Below, piece by piece: positions 6,957 through 13,552 of a stretch of 22,968 nt of DNA. This DNA is from Candidatus Daviesbacteria bacterium RIFCSPHIGHO2_02_FULL_39_12 (GTDB lineage: Bacteria > Patescibacteriota > Microgenomatia > Daviesbacterales > UBA10151): the NCBI GenBank assembly GCA_001777055.1, contig MFCX01000029.1, positions 1-22,968 on the forward strand. Direction: 5' to 3'. Below the pieces are notes generated by a model that was not told where the DNA came from, made no database searches, and saw only the letters and a list, made by a program, of their open reading frames with translations. The stretch's first letter is position 1. Each line of letters opens with the position of its first letter. Made by a program: the position numbers and the translations under genes.

Positions 6957-7829
6957 TTACCTCCTAAGTTTGCTTTTTAAACTTAAAAATTGCTTAACGG
7001 CTAAGTATACAATAAAAAGGGTGGTAATGACAAAAATAATTGCCCAAATTGCTTCAGGGATAAGTTTAGTAAATTGGCTTATAAACTTTATAAATTGCGT
7101 CAAATATATATTTAACGCCACCTGGTATGAGGAATGGGAGGTCAACTGGCTGGTTCTGGCAAGATAGATGATAATAATCCCTAAACTCAGAAACATTAAC
7201 CCGGAGAACAAATTGGCAAAAGTCAGGTTGATTTTTTGACCCAGCAGAGTGTAAGAGACACTTTTTCTGAAGGCAAAAAATTTCTTGGTAAAATCAATTT
7301 TATCCAAGGTAAAAGCAATCATAAAGAGGGGCAAGACCATCCCCAATACATAAGAGAGGGTATAAATCCCTCCTAATAAAACTGATCCGGGAAGAGCGGA
7401 TAAAGTTAATACTCCGGCCAGTACCGGCGCGCAGCAAGTAGTGGCAATAGCAGAAAATATACCCAGGACATAAACCGATGCAAAGTCTTGCTTTTGTAAC
7501 TGCGGGTGCACACTGAAAGGCAAAGAGAATTGTTGCCCAAGTAACAGAGTCATACCAAGGAATAATAAAAAGACTCCTCCTATAAGAAAGATTGTGTCAT
7601 GATACTGGCTAAAGATTTGGGTGAGGAGAGAAACCCCAAGGCCGATAGGAAGGAAGACGGACAAGATACCAAGGAAATAAACAAAAGTCATCAAAAATAC
7701 TGTGGCCTTCTGCTTGAAAATCGAAGCAAAATAAGTTGGTAGGAGTACGGTAATACAACAGGGCGCAAAAAGTGCGGCAATACCCGCAAAAAACGAGGCT
7801 ATAAAAGACGCGCTTATTAAAAGATCCAT
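6957..7829 (-). CDS. CcdA/DsbD-type membrane thiol-disulfide carrier
   Basis: Polytopic membrane protein of 290 aa with the two-fold repeat of the CcdA/DsbD family. The first half has APCCITVLLP (Cys24, Cys25) and the second ATTCCAPVLAG (Cys132, Cys133); each contains the cysteine needed to pass reducing equivalents across the membrane, here as adjacent CC pairs. About six helices make the core and an additional C-terminal part (about 205-285) carries two further helices, so it is longer than minimal CcdA. The ATG at 7829 has AAGGA 7 nt upstream and overlaps the previous gene by 13 nt. The gene ends in AGG AGG TAA, which doubles as the ribosome site of the redoxin. It should supply electrons from cytosolic thioredoxin to the redoxin and perhaps to the other Cys proteins of the operon. 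Confidence 0.88.
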   Translation of the reverse strand: MDLLISASFIASFFAGIAALFAPCCITVLLPTYFASIFKQKATVFLMTFVYFLGILSVFLPIGLGVSLLTQIFSQYHDTIFLIGGVFLLFLGMTLLLGQQFSLPFSVHPQLQKQDFASVYVLGIFSAIATTCCAPVLAGVLTLSALPGSVLLGGIYTLSYVLGMVLPLFMIAFTLDKIDFTKKFFAFRKSVSYTLLGQKINLTFANLFSGLMFLSLGIIIIYLARTSQLTSHSSYQVALNIYLTQFIKFISQFTKLIPEAIWAIIFVITTLFIVYLAVKQFLSLKSKLRR

Positions 7830-8260
7830 TTAAATATCCTTTCAGAAATTCCGCCGGCATTTTTTATCTCCGAAGCAGAGAGCTTGCTCATTTTTAATTC
7901 AATAGATTTAGGTCGAGGTAGAATAGGTTTGAATTTCAAAACGCCTTGGCGATGATGGCCGCCGGGAGGATCACCTTCCCAAGATATTGGCTTATGCACC
8001 CTTCCCTGATCATCGACCAGTTCAGATACAATAACCAAATCTTCACTGAGCTCCTCTGAATGAGTGTTTAGCTTAATCTCAAAATCCCAGGTTGCCGAGC
8101 TCTCTTCTAAACTTCGCGGCATCACAGCAACAGAAACAGAGCCAGCACTACTTTCTTTTGTTTCCAAGCCGCTTTTGCTACTTATAGAAATATTATTTAT
8201 AAGTGCGATAACCAAGATTACTAGCAATATAGCGATCAGGATTATTGTAATTTTTTTCAT
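7817..8260 (-). CDS. Membrane-anchored small protein, probable beta-sandwich, family not recognised
   Basis: Protein of 147 aa with one strong N-terminal helix (3-24) and an outside domain rich in predicted strands. The most distinctive stretch is VHKPISWEGDPPGGHHRQGVLKF (seen around residues 91-113), with a His pair and acidic residues that could bind a metal. It has no cysteines, unlike most of its neighbours. The ATG at 8260 has AAGGG 6 nt upstream, just outside the palindromic repeat at 8272-8334. Its C-terminus overlaps the ccdA-like start by 13 nt, so it is translated as part of the redox operon. An envelope accessory or metal-binding role is inference. Confidence 0.7.
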   Translation of the reverse strand: MKKITIILIAILLVILVIALINNISISSKSGLETKESSAGSVSVAVMPRSLEESSATWDFEIKLNTHSEELSEDLVIVSELVDDQGRVHKPISWEGDPPGGHHRQGVLKFKPILPRPKSIELKMSKLSASEIKNAGGISERIFKWIF

Positions 8261-8271
8261 AGCTTTCCCTT

Positions 8272-8334
8272 GTCATTCCGGACTTGATCCGGAATCCATT
8301 CTTTTTTATGGATTCCCGCTTTCGCGGGAATGAC
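8272..8334. repeat. 63-bp palindromic repeat (GTCATTCC...GGAATGAC type)
   Basis: The element is bounded by GTCATTCC and GGAATGAC and built from two smaller hairpins (CCGGACTTGATCCGG and CCCGCTTTCGCGGG) on either side of an ATCCAT/ATGGAT pair, so the whole can also fold as one long hairpin. This class of REP/RPE-like element is widespread in several bacterial groups. Here it fills the gap between two genes of the redox operon and would be part of the mRNA. A related copy lies inside a coding region at 19180-19269. Confidence 0.85.
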
Positions 8335-8337
8335 AGC

Positions 8338-8769
8338 TTAGAGTTTTGAGACAATCCTCACGTTATTTCCTATATAAATTATTCCTAAAAAATTAAAAAG
8401 TAATCCAATCCAAAAAAATTGAACCTGGTATTGACCGACAAAAGTAATTATTCCTGTTACCCCTAGAATTGGCAGGATATTGGTGAGATAATGGGTGCAG
8501 CAGGAGATCATCGCAGCTATAGAGGTTGTGCCGGTTGTAGCCAGAACTTGGCCTGCTTGTTGCTCTTTGATAATTCCTCTAAGATAACTGTAAAGACTAA
8601 ACTGAATTCCAAATCCCAAGCTCAAACTGATGATGTAGTACCAGTACCGGCTAAACTGCTCCCAGGTAAACTGCCAGCCGGAAACAAGGGTTAAAATTAA
8701 AAAGTAAATAGATAAAATGGCAAGGAAAGCCGCGATTCCCCTTAAAACTGATTTTTCCAATATACCCAT
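8338..8769 (-). CDS. Four-helix membrane protein with a paired-cysteine helix
   Basis: Integral membrane protein of 143 aa with about four helices; the third holds SCCTHYLTNILPILG (Cys90, Cys91, His93, Pro100). The frame stays open to 8844, but the added 25 residues are basic, unlike a membrane protein start, and overlap the DUF3105 gene. The ATG at 8769, 4 nt after the DUF3105 stop, is preferred; translation probably continues from the upstream gene. The layout (two helices, loop, cysteine helix ending in LPxLG, final helix) matches the N-terminal part of the 476-aa protein of the same operon, which suggests the two are paralogous modules. The function is unknown; disulfide relay or thiophilic-metal (copper or mercury) handling fits the context. 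Confidence 0.72.
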   Translation of the reverse strand: MGILEKSVLRGIAAFLAILSIYFLILTLVSGWQFTWEQFSRYWYYIISLSLGFGIQFSLYSYLRGIIKEQQAGQVLATTGTTSIAAMISCCTHYLTNILPILGVTGIITFVGQYQVQFFWIGLLFNFLGIIYIGNNVRIVSKL

Positions 8770-8773
8770 TAGT

Positions 8774-9301
8774 TTACAGTGGCGCTTTTTCCGGACCCCG
8801 ATCCTCGTTTGTTTCCATGAAAGTCTTAATTTGACCCCCGTCAATTGTTTGAAGTTTAAGCAGCCTTCCCCAAGAAGTTAAGGCCAGCGGCACATCCAGA
8901 TTGTTTTTGGGAACCATGATCTTTTTACTGACATTGACTGAGCTAAAAATTTGCTTTAGCTTTTCAATATCCTGGACGGATAAACCGCTGTACCAGAGTA
9001 TGACTGCCCCATGTTCCATGCTGTGTATCAGGTTGCCGTCCGGCACCTCTTTCTCATATATACCGGCGGAGGCGGATTTGGCATAATGCGGACCTCCCGT
9101 AGGCGGATTTGTTATATATGCAGCCTGTGAACTTTCCGGTATGTGATTTGCGCCCTGATCGGCAATAATCTCGCCTGTTAAGGGTTTGCTTAATTTGGTA
9201 TCTTCCTTGGCGCTTTGATTACTAAGTAACCAAATTGCCCCGGCAAAAATAACAATAGTAGCTGCCACAACCCCTGAAATTATTTTAGTTCCTGTTGTCA
9301 T
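8774..9301 (-). CDS. DUF3105 family membrane-anchored protein
   Basis: Protein of 175 aa with an N-terminal helix (7-27) and one DUF3105 domain. The family signatures are clear: YITNPPTGGPH (62-72), then LIHSMEHGAVILWY (91-104), including conserved histidines likely to bind a metal. DUF3105 has no proven biochemical role that I know of. Its ATG overlaps the stop of the 476-aa gene (TAATG), and the next gene starts 4 nt after its own stop, so it is fully embedded in the redox operon. Confidence 0.88.
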   Translation of the reverse strand: MTTGTKIISGVVAATIVIFAGAIWLLSNQSAKEDTKLSKPLTGEIIADQGANHIPESSQAAYITNPPTGGPHYAKSASAGIYEKEVPDGNLIHSMEHGAVILWYSGLSVQDIEKLKQIFSSVNVSKKIMVPKNNLDVPLALTSWGRLLKLQTIDGGQIKTFMETNEDRGPEKAPL

Positions 9302-10731
9302 TAGACTCCGCAGCCTCCTCCACCTTTAGGCGGTTGTTCAACTATACCCTGCTCAATTAACCACCTTTTTACGGTTTGTACACCCTGAGCGGAAGAGATA
9401 TCCTTACTAAGGATTAACTTTGCATCCGCATCCTTGTAGTCCTTGCCCTCCTTATTTTTGAAGTAAACGGCAATGTCATAGTAATTGCCGGGAAACCAAA
9501 AGGCGTTAATATATTTTGCCGCTTCATACATCTCCTGCTCGCTTGCCCCGCCGGCTGCCATCAGTTCCAGCACTCCTAAAAGCGCCATGCCGTGGTTGCA
9601 ATCCGGAAATGCCGTAGAATTGCCGCAGCAAGGTCTATATATATTTGCGGCGACCTTATTGACCAATTCCTCCTGCTCTGAGGTTAAAGGAACTAATGCT
9701 CTCTTGGAATAGTAGTCCATCGCATCGCTTTGAGCCAGAGACCAACCGCCTGTTGAGGCATAATTGCCGAGCTGTCCCTTACCGTATTTAACCATGTCGC
9801 CCTCCGTTAATATTTTGTTTTTATTAGCCAGCCCAAACGCCCAGAAGAAGTTTAGTAAGAAGTAGGAATTATCCTGGTTGATTTTGATTTTGGCATCGGA
9901 ACCCCCCTTTAGGATTTCCTCCTGAGCTGCTGTTAAAGGCTTGCCGGATTGCTGATAAACCTGTTTAAATTTTTCCAGGTCGATTACACCCATCTCAATC
10001 ATTTTAGGCCCTAGATCGCCAAATTTGGCATTGATTTCGTATCCCTGCGCAGGATTGATCTGCGCAAAAATATCCGCCGTATTAGTTTTACTTTTGTTAA
10101 GCTGTGAAGCTGCAGCAAGAGCATTGCTTTGCGTTTTGGCCCGGTATTTAATCGGCAGCCTGGGAATGGCATAAACAGTGAAGATAAAAAGAGCCAGCAG
10201 CGCAAGAGGTTGCAGCTTATTGAGGAGAAATTTTCTCTTTTTGGGTATCCCGCAAAGCCCTAAAACACTTTTTGAATACTGCCATAACGCATACAAAAGT
10301 ATCAGGGCTGAAAATAGTTTTATTTCCAGCCCTCCGAAAGGAAAAGCTGCTAAAGATGCTGCAATGCCCAGGGCCGGCAGCAGAAAAGCGCTGCAAACAG
10401 AACAGCCGGTTACTGCGGCGGAAAAAAATAACGATCCTAAAGTATTTAAAGAAGTCAGCTCGGATCCCTGAAGCCTTTTTTCTATAACATAAAAAAGGAA
10501 TGAAGCAGCCATGCCCGCAAGTAAAGCATTAATAATGCTGAGAATAATTTGTGACCAGACATACCAGGCAGCATTAGATTGCCAAAAGGCATCCCAGGTA
10601 GTCCTTTGTATGAGAATAAGATAGTAGGCAAATAATATGTTGAAAGCTATTGCAACAGTGATAACCAGGTAATTAGGTTTACTAAAAACTCTGGAGAGCG
10701 CTGTCTGAAGGATTCGAATATTGGCTGCCAT
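9301..10731 (-). CDS. Membrane protein with CxxC helix fused to a PCCG...DCNHG domain
   Basis: First gene of the redox operon, 476 aa. The N-terminal part (1-195) has about five helices, one carrying GCSVCSAFLLPALG (Cys110, Cys113); this resembles the Cys helix of the 143-aa neighbour. The C-terminal soluble part (about 215-476) contains the block YRPCCGNSTAFPDCNHGMALLG (365-386) with Cys368, Cys369, Cys378 and His380, followed by a helical segment with FWFPGNYYDIAVYF. It ends in a Gly-rich tail with another cysteine (GGGGCGV). The cysteine/histidine block looks like a metal or cofactor site, or a disulfide substrate of the CcdA/redoxin pair. I do not recognise a named family. The ATG follows the -10 box by exactly 6 nt, without a ribosome site. 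Confidence 0.8.
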   Translation of the reverse strand: MAANIRILQTALSRVFSKPNYLVITVAIAFNILFAYYLILIQRTTWDAFWQSNAAWYVWSQIILSIINALLAGMAASFLFYVIEKRLQGSELTSLNTLGSLFFSAAVTGCSVCSAFLLPALGIAASLAAFPFGGLEIKLFSALILLYALWQYSKSVLGLCGIPKKRKFLLNKLQPLALLALFIFTVYAIPRLPIKYRAKTQSNALAAASQLNKSKTNTADIFAQINPAQGYEINAKFGDLGPKMIEMGVIDLEKFKQVYQQSGKPLTAAQEEILKGGSDAKIKINQDNSYFLLNFFWAFGLANKNKILTEGDMVKYGKGQLGNYASTGGWSLAQSDAMDYYSKRALVPLTSEQEELVNKVAANIYRPCCGNSTAFPDCNHGMALLGVLELMAAGGASEQEMYEAAKYINAFWFPGNYYDIAVYFKNKEGKDYKDADAKLILSKDISSAQGVQTVKRWLIEQGIVEQPPKGGGGCGV

Positions 10732-10737
10732 CTGTTG

Positions 10738-10786
10738 ATTGTATTATTCATCATATATTTAGTCAACCGCCCAAATGCGATATAAT
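10738..10786. promoter_or_regulatory. Overlapping divergent promoters, both leaderless
   Basis: Minus strand: -35 TTGACT (10766-10761), 17-bp spacer, -10 TACAAT (10743-10738), then CAACAG and ATG 10731. Plus strand: -10 TATAAT (10781-10786), then 6 nt and the ATG at 10793; the -35 is weak and overlaps the minus-strand -35. Both predicted +1 positions coincide with the start codon, and the two promoters may compete. Confidence 0.75.
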
Positions 10787-10792
10787 TAAATG

Positions 10793-11281
10793 ATGGTGGC
10801 TTTAGGACATACTGCTGTCGGTGTGATCGTGGGTGTAACCGGTTTTCAGCTGTTTGATCAAACTGACTTAATAGGCGGACTGGCTATTACCGGCGCTGCC
10901 GGTGTTATTTCTCATTATCTGGCAGATTTTATTCCCCATGGACATTTTGTAGGACCGGATAAGATAAAACAAAATCTTTTGCCGATCATTATTTTTGATC
11001 TGTTGCTGCCGATAGTATTGCTGCTTGGGGCAGTATATTTGAGAGTTGGTTTTTCTGATAAACTTTTATTTGTGCTTTTTGGTATAGGAGGCGCTCATCT
11101 GCCTGATGTTTTGGATGGCCTTTTGATGATTAACCTGATTAAAGCTAAAGGAATAATAAAAATGGAAAATGATTTTCATCAGGCTTTGCACTGGCATGGC
11201 ACAGGTTCTAAAACATTGCTTCTGGGCATCCGCGATATTTGGCAAATTATAATGGTATTTTTAGCTTGGTATATGATATAA
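10793..11281 (+). CDS. His-rich integral membrane protein, possible metal-dependent hydrolase
   Basis: Protein of 162 aa with about four helices. Polar histidine and aspartate clusters sit near helix ends: LGHTAVG, SHYLADFIPHGHF, AHLPDVLDG and FHQALHWHG. This pattern of conserved-looking His/Asp on a small membrane protein recalls membrane-embedded metal-dependent hydrolases (YdjM-like), but I cannot confirm the family. Two ATGs lie in tandem (10790 and 10793). The second coincides with the +1 expected from TATAAT 10781-10786, so I chose it; the difference is one residue. The next gene starts 10 nt after the stop but has its own promoter overlapping the end of this gene. Confidence 0.7.
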   Translation: MVALGHTAVGVIVGVTGFQLFDQTDLIGGLAITGAAGVISHYLADFIPHGHFVGPDKIKQNLLPIIIFDLLLPIVLLLGAVYLRVGFSDKLLFVLFGIGGAHLPDVLDGLLMINLIKAKGIIKMENDFHQALHWHGTGSKTLLLGIRDIWQIIMVFLAWYMI

Positions 11282-11282
11282 T
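11274..11282 (+). promoter_or_regulatory. Extended -10 promoter (TGATATAAT) for the zinc-ribbon gene
   Basis: TGA followed by a perfect TATAAT at 11277-11282 gives the TGnTATAAT form. The predicted +1 is about 11289, 3 nt before the ATG at 11292, so the transcript is nearly leaderless. No Shine-Dalgarno is present. Confidence 0.55.
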
Positions 11283-11291
11283 TCACTTCTG

Positions 11292-11549
11292 ATGATAAAA
11301 ACCTCCTATTCAGATCAGCCATGTGAGCGCTGCGGTAGTAAAAAAGCTATCATTATAATAGATAAAGTTATCACAGCAGTTTCTGCAAGAGGGGCTAAGA
11401 TAGAATATTCTCAAATTGTTTGTACAAATATAGTTTGTCAAAAAGAATTTGATAGTAAATTAGCTGAAAAAATACAAAAGAATGAGGCAATTAAATTAAA
11501 ACGGGCAGAAGAAAAAGCTGCCAGAAAAGCACAAAGTAAAATTCTTTGA
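11292..11549 (+). CDS. Small zinc-ribbon-like protein with charged helical tail
   Basis: Protein of 85 aa. Four cysteines (11, 14, 44, 49) are arranged as CxxC...CxxxxC around a beta-rich core, which fits a zinc ribbon with a slightly wide second knuckle. The C-terminal third is a highly charged helix (KLAEKIQKNEAIKLKRAEEKAARKAQ). The combination suggests a nucleic-acid or ribosome-associated factor, but the family was not recognised. It sits upstream of the DEAD-box/RRM operon, whose promoter begins at its last codons. Confidence 0.65.
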   Translation: MIKTSYSDQPCERCGSKKAIIIIDKVITAVSARGAKIEYSQIVCTNIVCQKEFDSKLAEKIQKNEAIKLKRAEEKAARKAQSKIL

Positions 11550-11574
11550 AACTTGCTATCGGATAAAATATATG
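11546..11574 (+). promoter_or_regulatory. Likely promoter of the DEAD-box/RRM operon
   Basis: TTGAAA (11546-11551) overlaps the stop codon of the previous gene. It is followed by a 17-bp spacer and TATATG (11569-11574); TATGAT at 11571 is an alternative. Transcription from here would give a leader of about 135 nt, unlike the leaderless genes around it. Confidence 0.45.
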
Positions 11575-11622
11575 ATATACCTATTTTTAGTTGATTTAGA
11601 ATTTTAAGCTATAAGAAAATCT

Positions 11623-11641
11623 TGTAAGCTAAGCGCTTACA
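11623..11641 (+). terminator. Hairpin in the helicase leader (weak terminator or leader structure)
   Basis: TGTAAGC and GCTTACA form a perfect 7-bp stem with a 5-nt loop, followed by GAATATTTTT. The T run is not directly at the stem, so it may be a weak terminator for the zinc-ribbon gene or a structure in the helicase leader. Confidence 0.4.
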
Positions 11642-11680
11642 GAATATTTTTCCCCAAAGGACTAACTTTTCAAGTAGCTC

Positions 11681-11700
11681 TCCTGAGCAAAGCCGAAGGA
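11681..11700 (+). repeat. REP-like fragment TCCTGAGC...GCCGAAGGA before the helicase
   Basis: The 20-bp sequence corresponds to the widely dispersed bacterial repeat of the type CCTGAGC-GCCGAAGGAT and can form an imperfect hairpin. Its last five bases (AAGGA) are the only Shine-Dalgarno-like stretch before the helicase ATG, 16 nt away. Confidence 0.5.
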
Positions 11701-11716
11701 TTTCTTTTTCATACAA

Positions 11717-12964
11717 ATGTATAATAATAGAAGATATAGACAAAGAACATCAATTCGCCATAGCGGTAATGGTTTTTCAAGACCTTTAAATAGAGGTAAA
11801 TTTTTTAACCCTAGATTCTCCTCAAATAGACGGGGAAATCAAAGGAGAAGCCAGCTTGAGGGAGCAAACATTAATATGTTTATCCGTAAAGCCAGCCTTA
11901 ATACTAATCTGATAGAAGAATTTCAAATAGAAGCTCAAAGCTTTGATAGCTTTAACTTACACGAAAGCCTAAAGCAGAATATTGCTTCGCTTGGTTATAC
12001 AAACCCTACCCCTGTTCAATCTCAATCAATCAGACCTATTTTAGAAGGACGTGATGTGATTGGGTTAGCCTCAACCGGCACCGGTAAAACTGCAGCCTTT
12101 TTAATTCCTCTGATTCATAAAATCTTTCTTAACCGAAATCAAAAAGCTTTAGTTATTGTTCCAACAAGAGAACTGGCTTTACAAATTAATGAGGAATTTA
12201 GAAATTTGAGCCGCAATATGTCACTATATTCTGCCTTTATCATCGGCGGAACCAATATGCGCAGACAAATTCAGGATTTGAAAAGATTTCCTCATTTGGT
12301 TATTGCCACACCCGGACGCTTAAAAGACCTTATCGCAAGAAGAGCAATATATTTGGAAGATTATTCCTATATTGTTTTAGATGAGGTGGATTTGATGGTA
12401 GATATTGGCTTTATTAAAGATATCCAATTTTTCATCTCACTTATGCCAAGTTTGCGTCAATCACTTTTCTTTTCAGCCACAATTTCATCCAAAATTCAGG
12501 ATATTTTACGCTCTTTTGTCACTAATCCGGTAACTATCTCTGTTAAAAAACAAGAAACCTCTGAAAATGTCGCTCAGGATGTTGTTAAAGTAGAAAATCA
12601 GGAAAAGAAGATAGATCAGTTGCATGACCTTTTAATCCAGGATGGTTTTGACAAAGTACTGATCTTTGGCAGAACAAAGCACGGAATTGAAAAGCTAAAC
12701 AAAGAATTAGAATTTAGAGGATTTAAAGTAGGGGCAATTCATGGCAATAAAAGACAAAGTCAAAGGCAAAGGGTTCTGCAAAGCTTTAAGCAAAATCAAA
12801 TAAAAATTCTTTTAGCAACAGATGTAGCCTCAAGAGGATTAGACATTGATAATGTTACTCATGTAATAAATTATGATTTGCCGCAAACTTATGAAGATTA
12901 TATTCATAGAATCGGCAGAACCGGTAGAGCTGGTAAGTCTGGCTATGCTTTAACTTTTGTATAA
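11717..12964 (+). CDS. DEAD-box RNA helicase
   Basis: ATP-dependent RNA helicase of 415 aa. The N-terminal 55 residues are rich in Arg, Asn and Gly (probably a disordered RNA-binding extension). Then come the Q motif (Gln101 in PTPVQ), motif I ASTGTGKT (118-125), PTRELA, TPGR, motif II DEVD (222-225, in place of DEAD), motif III SAT (253-255), ATDVASRGLDI and motif VI HRIGRTGRAG. It ends soon after motif VI, so there is no long C-terminal tail as in CsdA or DbpA. An RRM protein follows after 28 nt. A helicase plus RNA-binding pair with a long leader suggests a cold- or stress-response RNA remodelling unit; the pairing is seen, the role is inferred. Confidence 0.93.
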   Translation: MYNNRRYRQRTSIRHSGNGFSRPLNRGKFFNPRFSSNRRGNQRRSQLEGANINMFIRKASLNTNLIEEFQIEAQSFDSFNLHESLKQNIASLGYTNPTPVQSQSIRPILEGRDVIGLASTGTGKTAAFLIPLIHKIFLNRNQKALVIVPTRELALQINEEFRNLSRNMSLYSAFIIGGTNMRRQIQDLKRFPHLVIATPGRLKDLIARRAIYLEDYSYIVLDEVDLMVDIGFIKDIQFFISLMPSLRQSLFFSATISSKIQDILRSFVTNPVTISVKKQETSENVAQDVVKVENQEKKIDQLHDLLIQDGFDKVLIFGRTKHGIEKLNKELEFRGFKVGAIHGNKRQSQRQRVLQSFKQNQIKILLATDVASRGLDIDNVTHVINYDLPQTYEDYIHRIGRTGRAGKSGYALTFV

Positions 12965-12992
12965 ATTAATTCTTTAAAGAAAGGAGGATAAA

Positions 12993-13322
12993 ATGACTAA
13001 ATTATTTGTTGGGGGTCTTCCCTATTCAATTGATAATCAAAAATTAAATGATTTATTTGCTGTTTTTGGGCAAGTATTATCTGCAGTTGTAATAACTGAT
13101 AAATATACCAGCCAAAGCAAAGGCTTCGGTTTTGTAGAAATGGCAGATGATGCAGCGGCACAAGAAGCTATTAAAAAATTAGAAGGTTCTGATTTAGAAG
13201 GTAGAAGGTTAGGTGTTTCAGTTGCCAAACCAAGAGAAGAAAGATCGAATTCTTATTCTAATGACCGTAGATCTGATTTTAGAGATAATAACAGAAACTA
13301 CTATCAAAAAGGGCGAAGATAA
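12993..13322 (+). CDS. RRM RNA-binding protein with Arg-rich tail
   Basis: Protein of 109 aa. A single RNA recognition motif fills residues 1-82, with RNP2 LFVGGL and RNP1 KGFGFVEM; the aromatic residues that stack on RNA are in place. The last 25 residues are Arg/Asn/Ser/Tyr-rich (RSNSYSNDRRSDFRDNNRNYYQ), like glycine-poor RGG-type tails, and mirror the N-terminal extension of the helicase. A strong ribosome site (AAAGGAGG, 5 nt from the ATG) fits translation as second gene of the operon. The protein resembles the cyanobacterial Rbp-type RRM proteins and a second copy at 21371-21631. Confidence 0.93.
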   Translation: MTKLFVGGLPYSIDNQKLNDLFAVFGQVLSAVVITDKYTSQSKGFGFVEMADDAAAQEAIKKLEGSDLEGRRLGVSVAKPREERSNSYSNDRRSDFRDNNRNYYQKGRR

Positions 13323-13493
13323 TACCAAGTGGGTTCCATAGTGGGCATGGCCGTGAAATACTACTGTTGCATTATAATTTTCAATAGGCTCAAGCAGTCT
13401 GCTGGTGCCTAAAAATGGATAAATTTCCAGCGACTCTCCTTCTAAAGTTTGCCGGATAGGTGAAAAATCTTTGGATAATTTCCGGCCTTGCAA
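13323..13493 (-). pseudogene. C-terminal remnant of a calcineurin-like metallophosphoesterase
   Basis: On the minus strand, 13466-13332 reads FSPIRQTLEGESLEIYPFLG followed by TSRLLEPIENYNATVVFHGH and AHYGT. This matches the C-terminal part of calcineurin-like phosphoesterases, including the metal-binding GHAH motif. The preceding residues (KLSKD) do not match the expected strand-His, and after GT the frame runs into the antisense of the RRM gene, so both ends are lost. It is a gene fragment whose 3' part was replaced by, or fused to, the RRM locus. Confidence 0.75.
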
Positions 13494-13552
13494 AATATGC
13501 CTAGATCTTTTGTTGATAGATTTATCAAAAACTGGTAATAATAGGGTAATCG

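Noticed and set aside
8770..8844. Longer start for the four-helix Cys protein
   Set aside because: The added residues are strongly basic and overlap the DUF3105 gene; ATG 8769 directly follows its stop.
11720..11725. TATAAT inside the first codons of the helicase
   Set aside because: No start codon follows at the leaderless distance and the codons Tyr-Asn explain it.
12971..12982. TTCTTTAAAGAA palindrome before the first RRM ribosome site
   Set aside because: It has no loop and does not include the AAAGGAGG fully; an AT-rich 12-mer of this kind is expected by chance.
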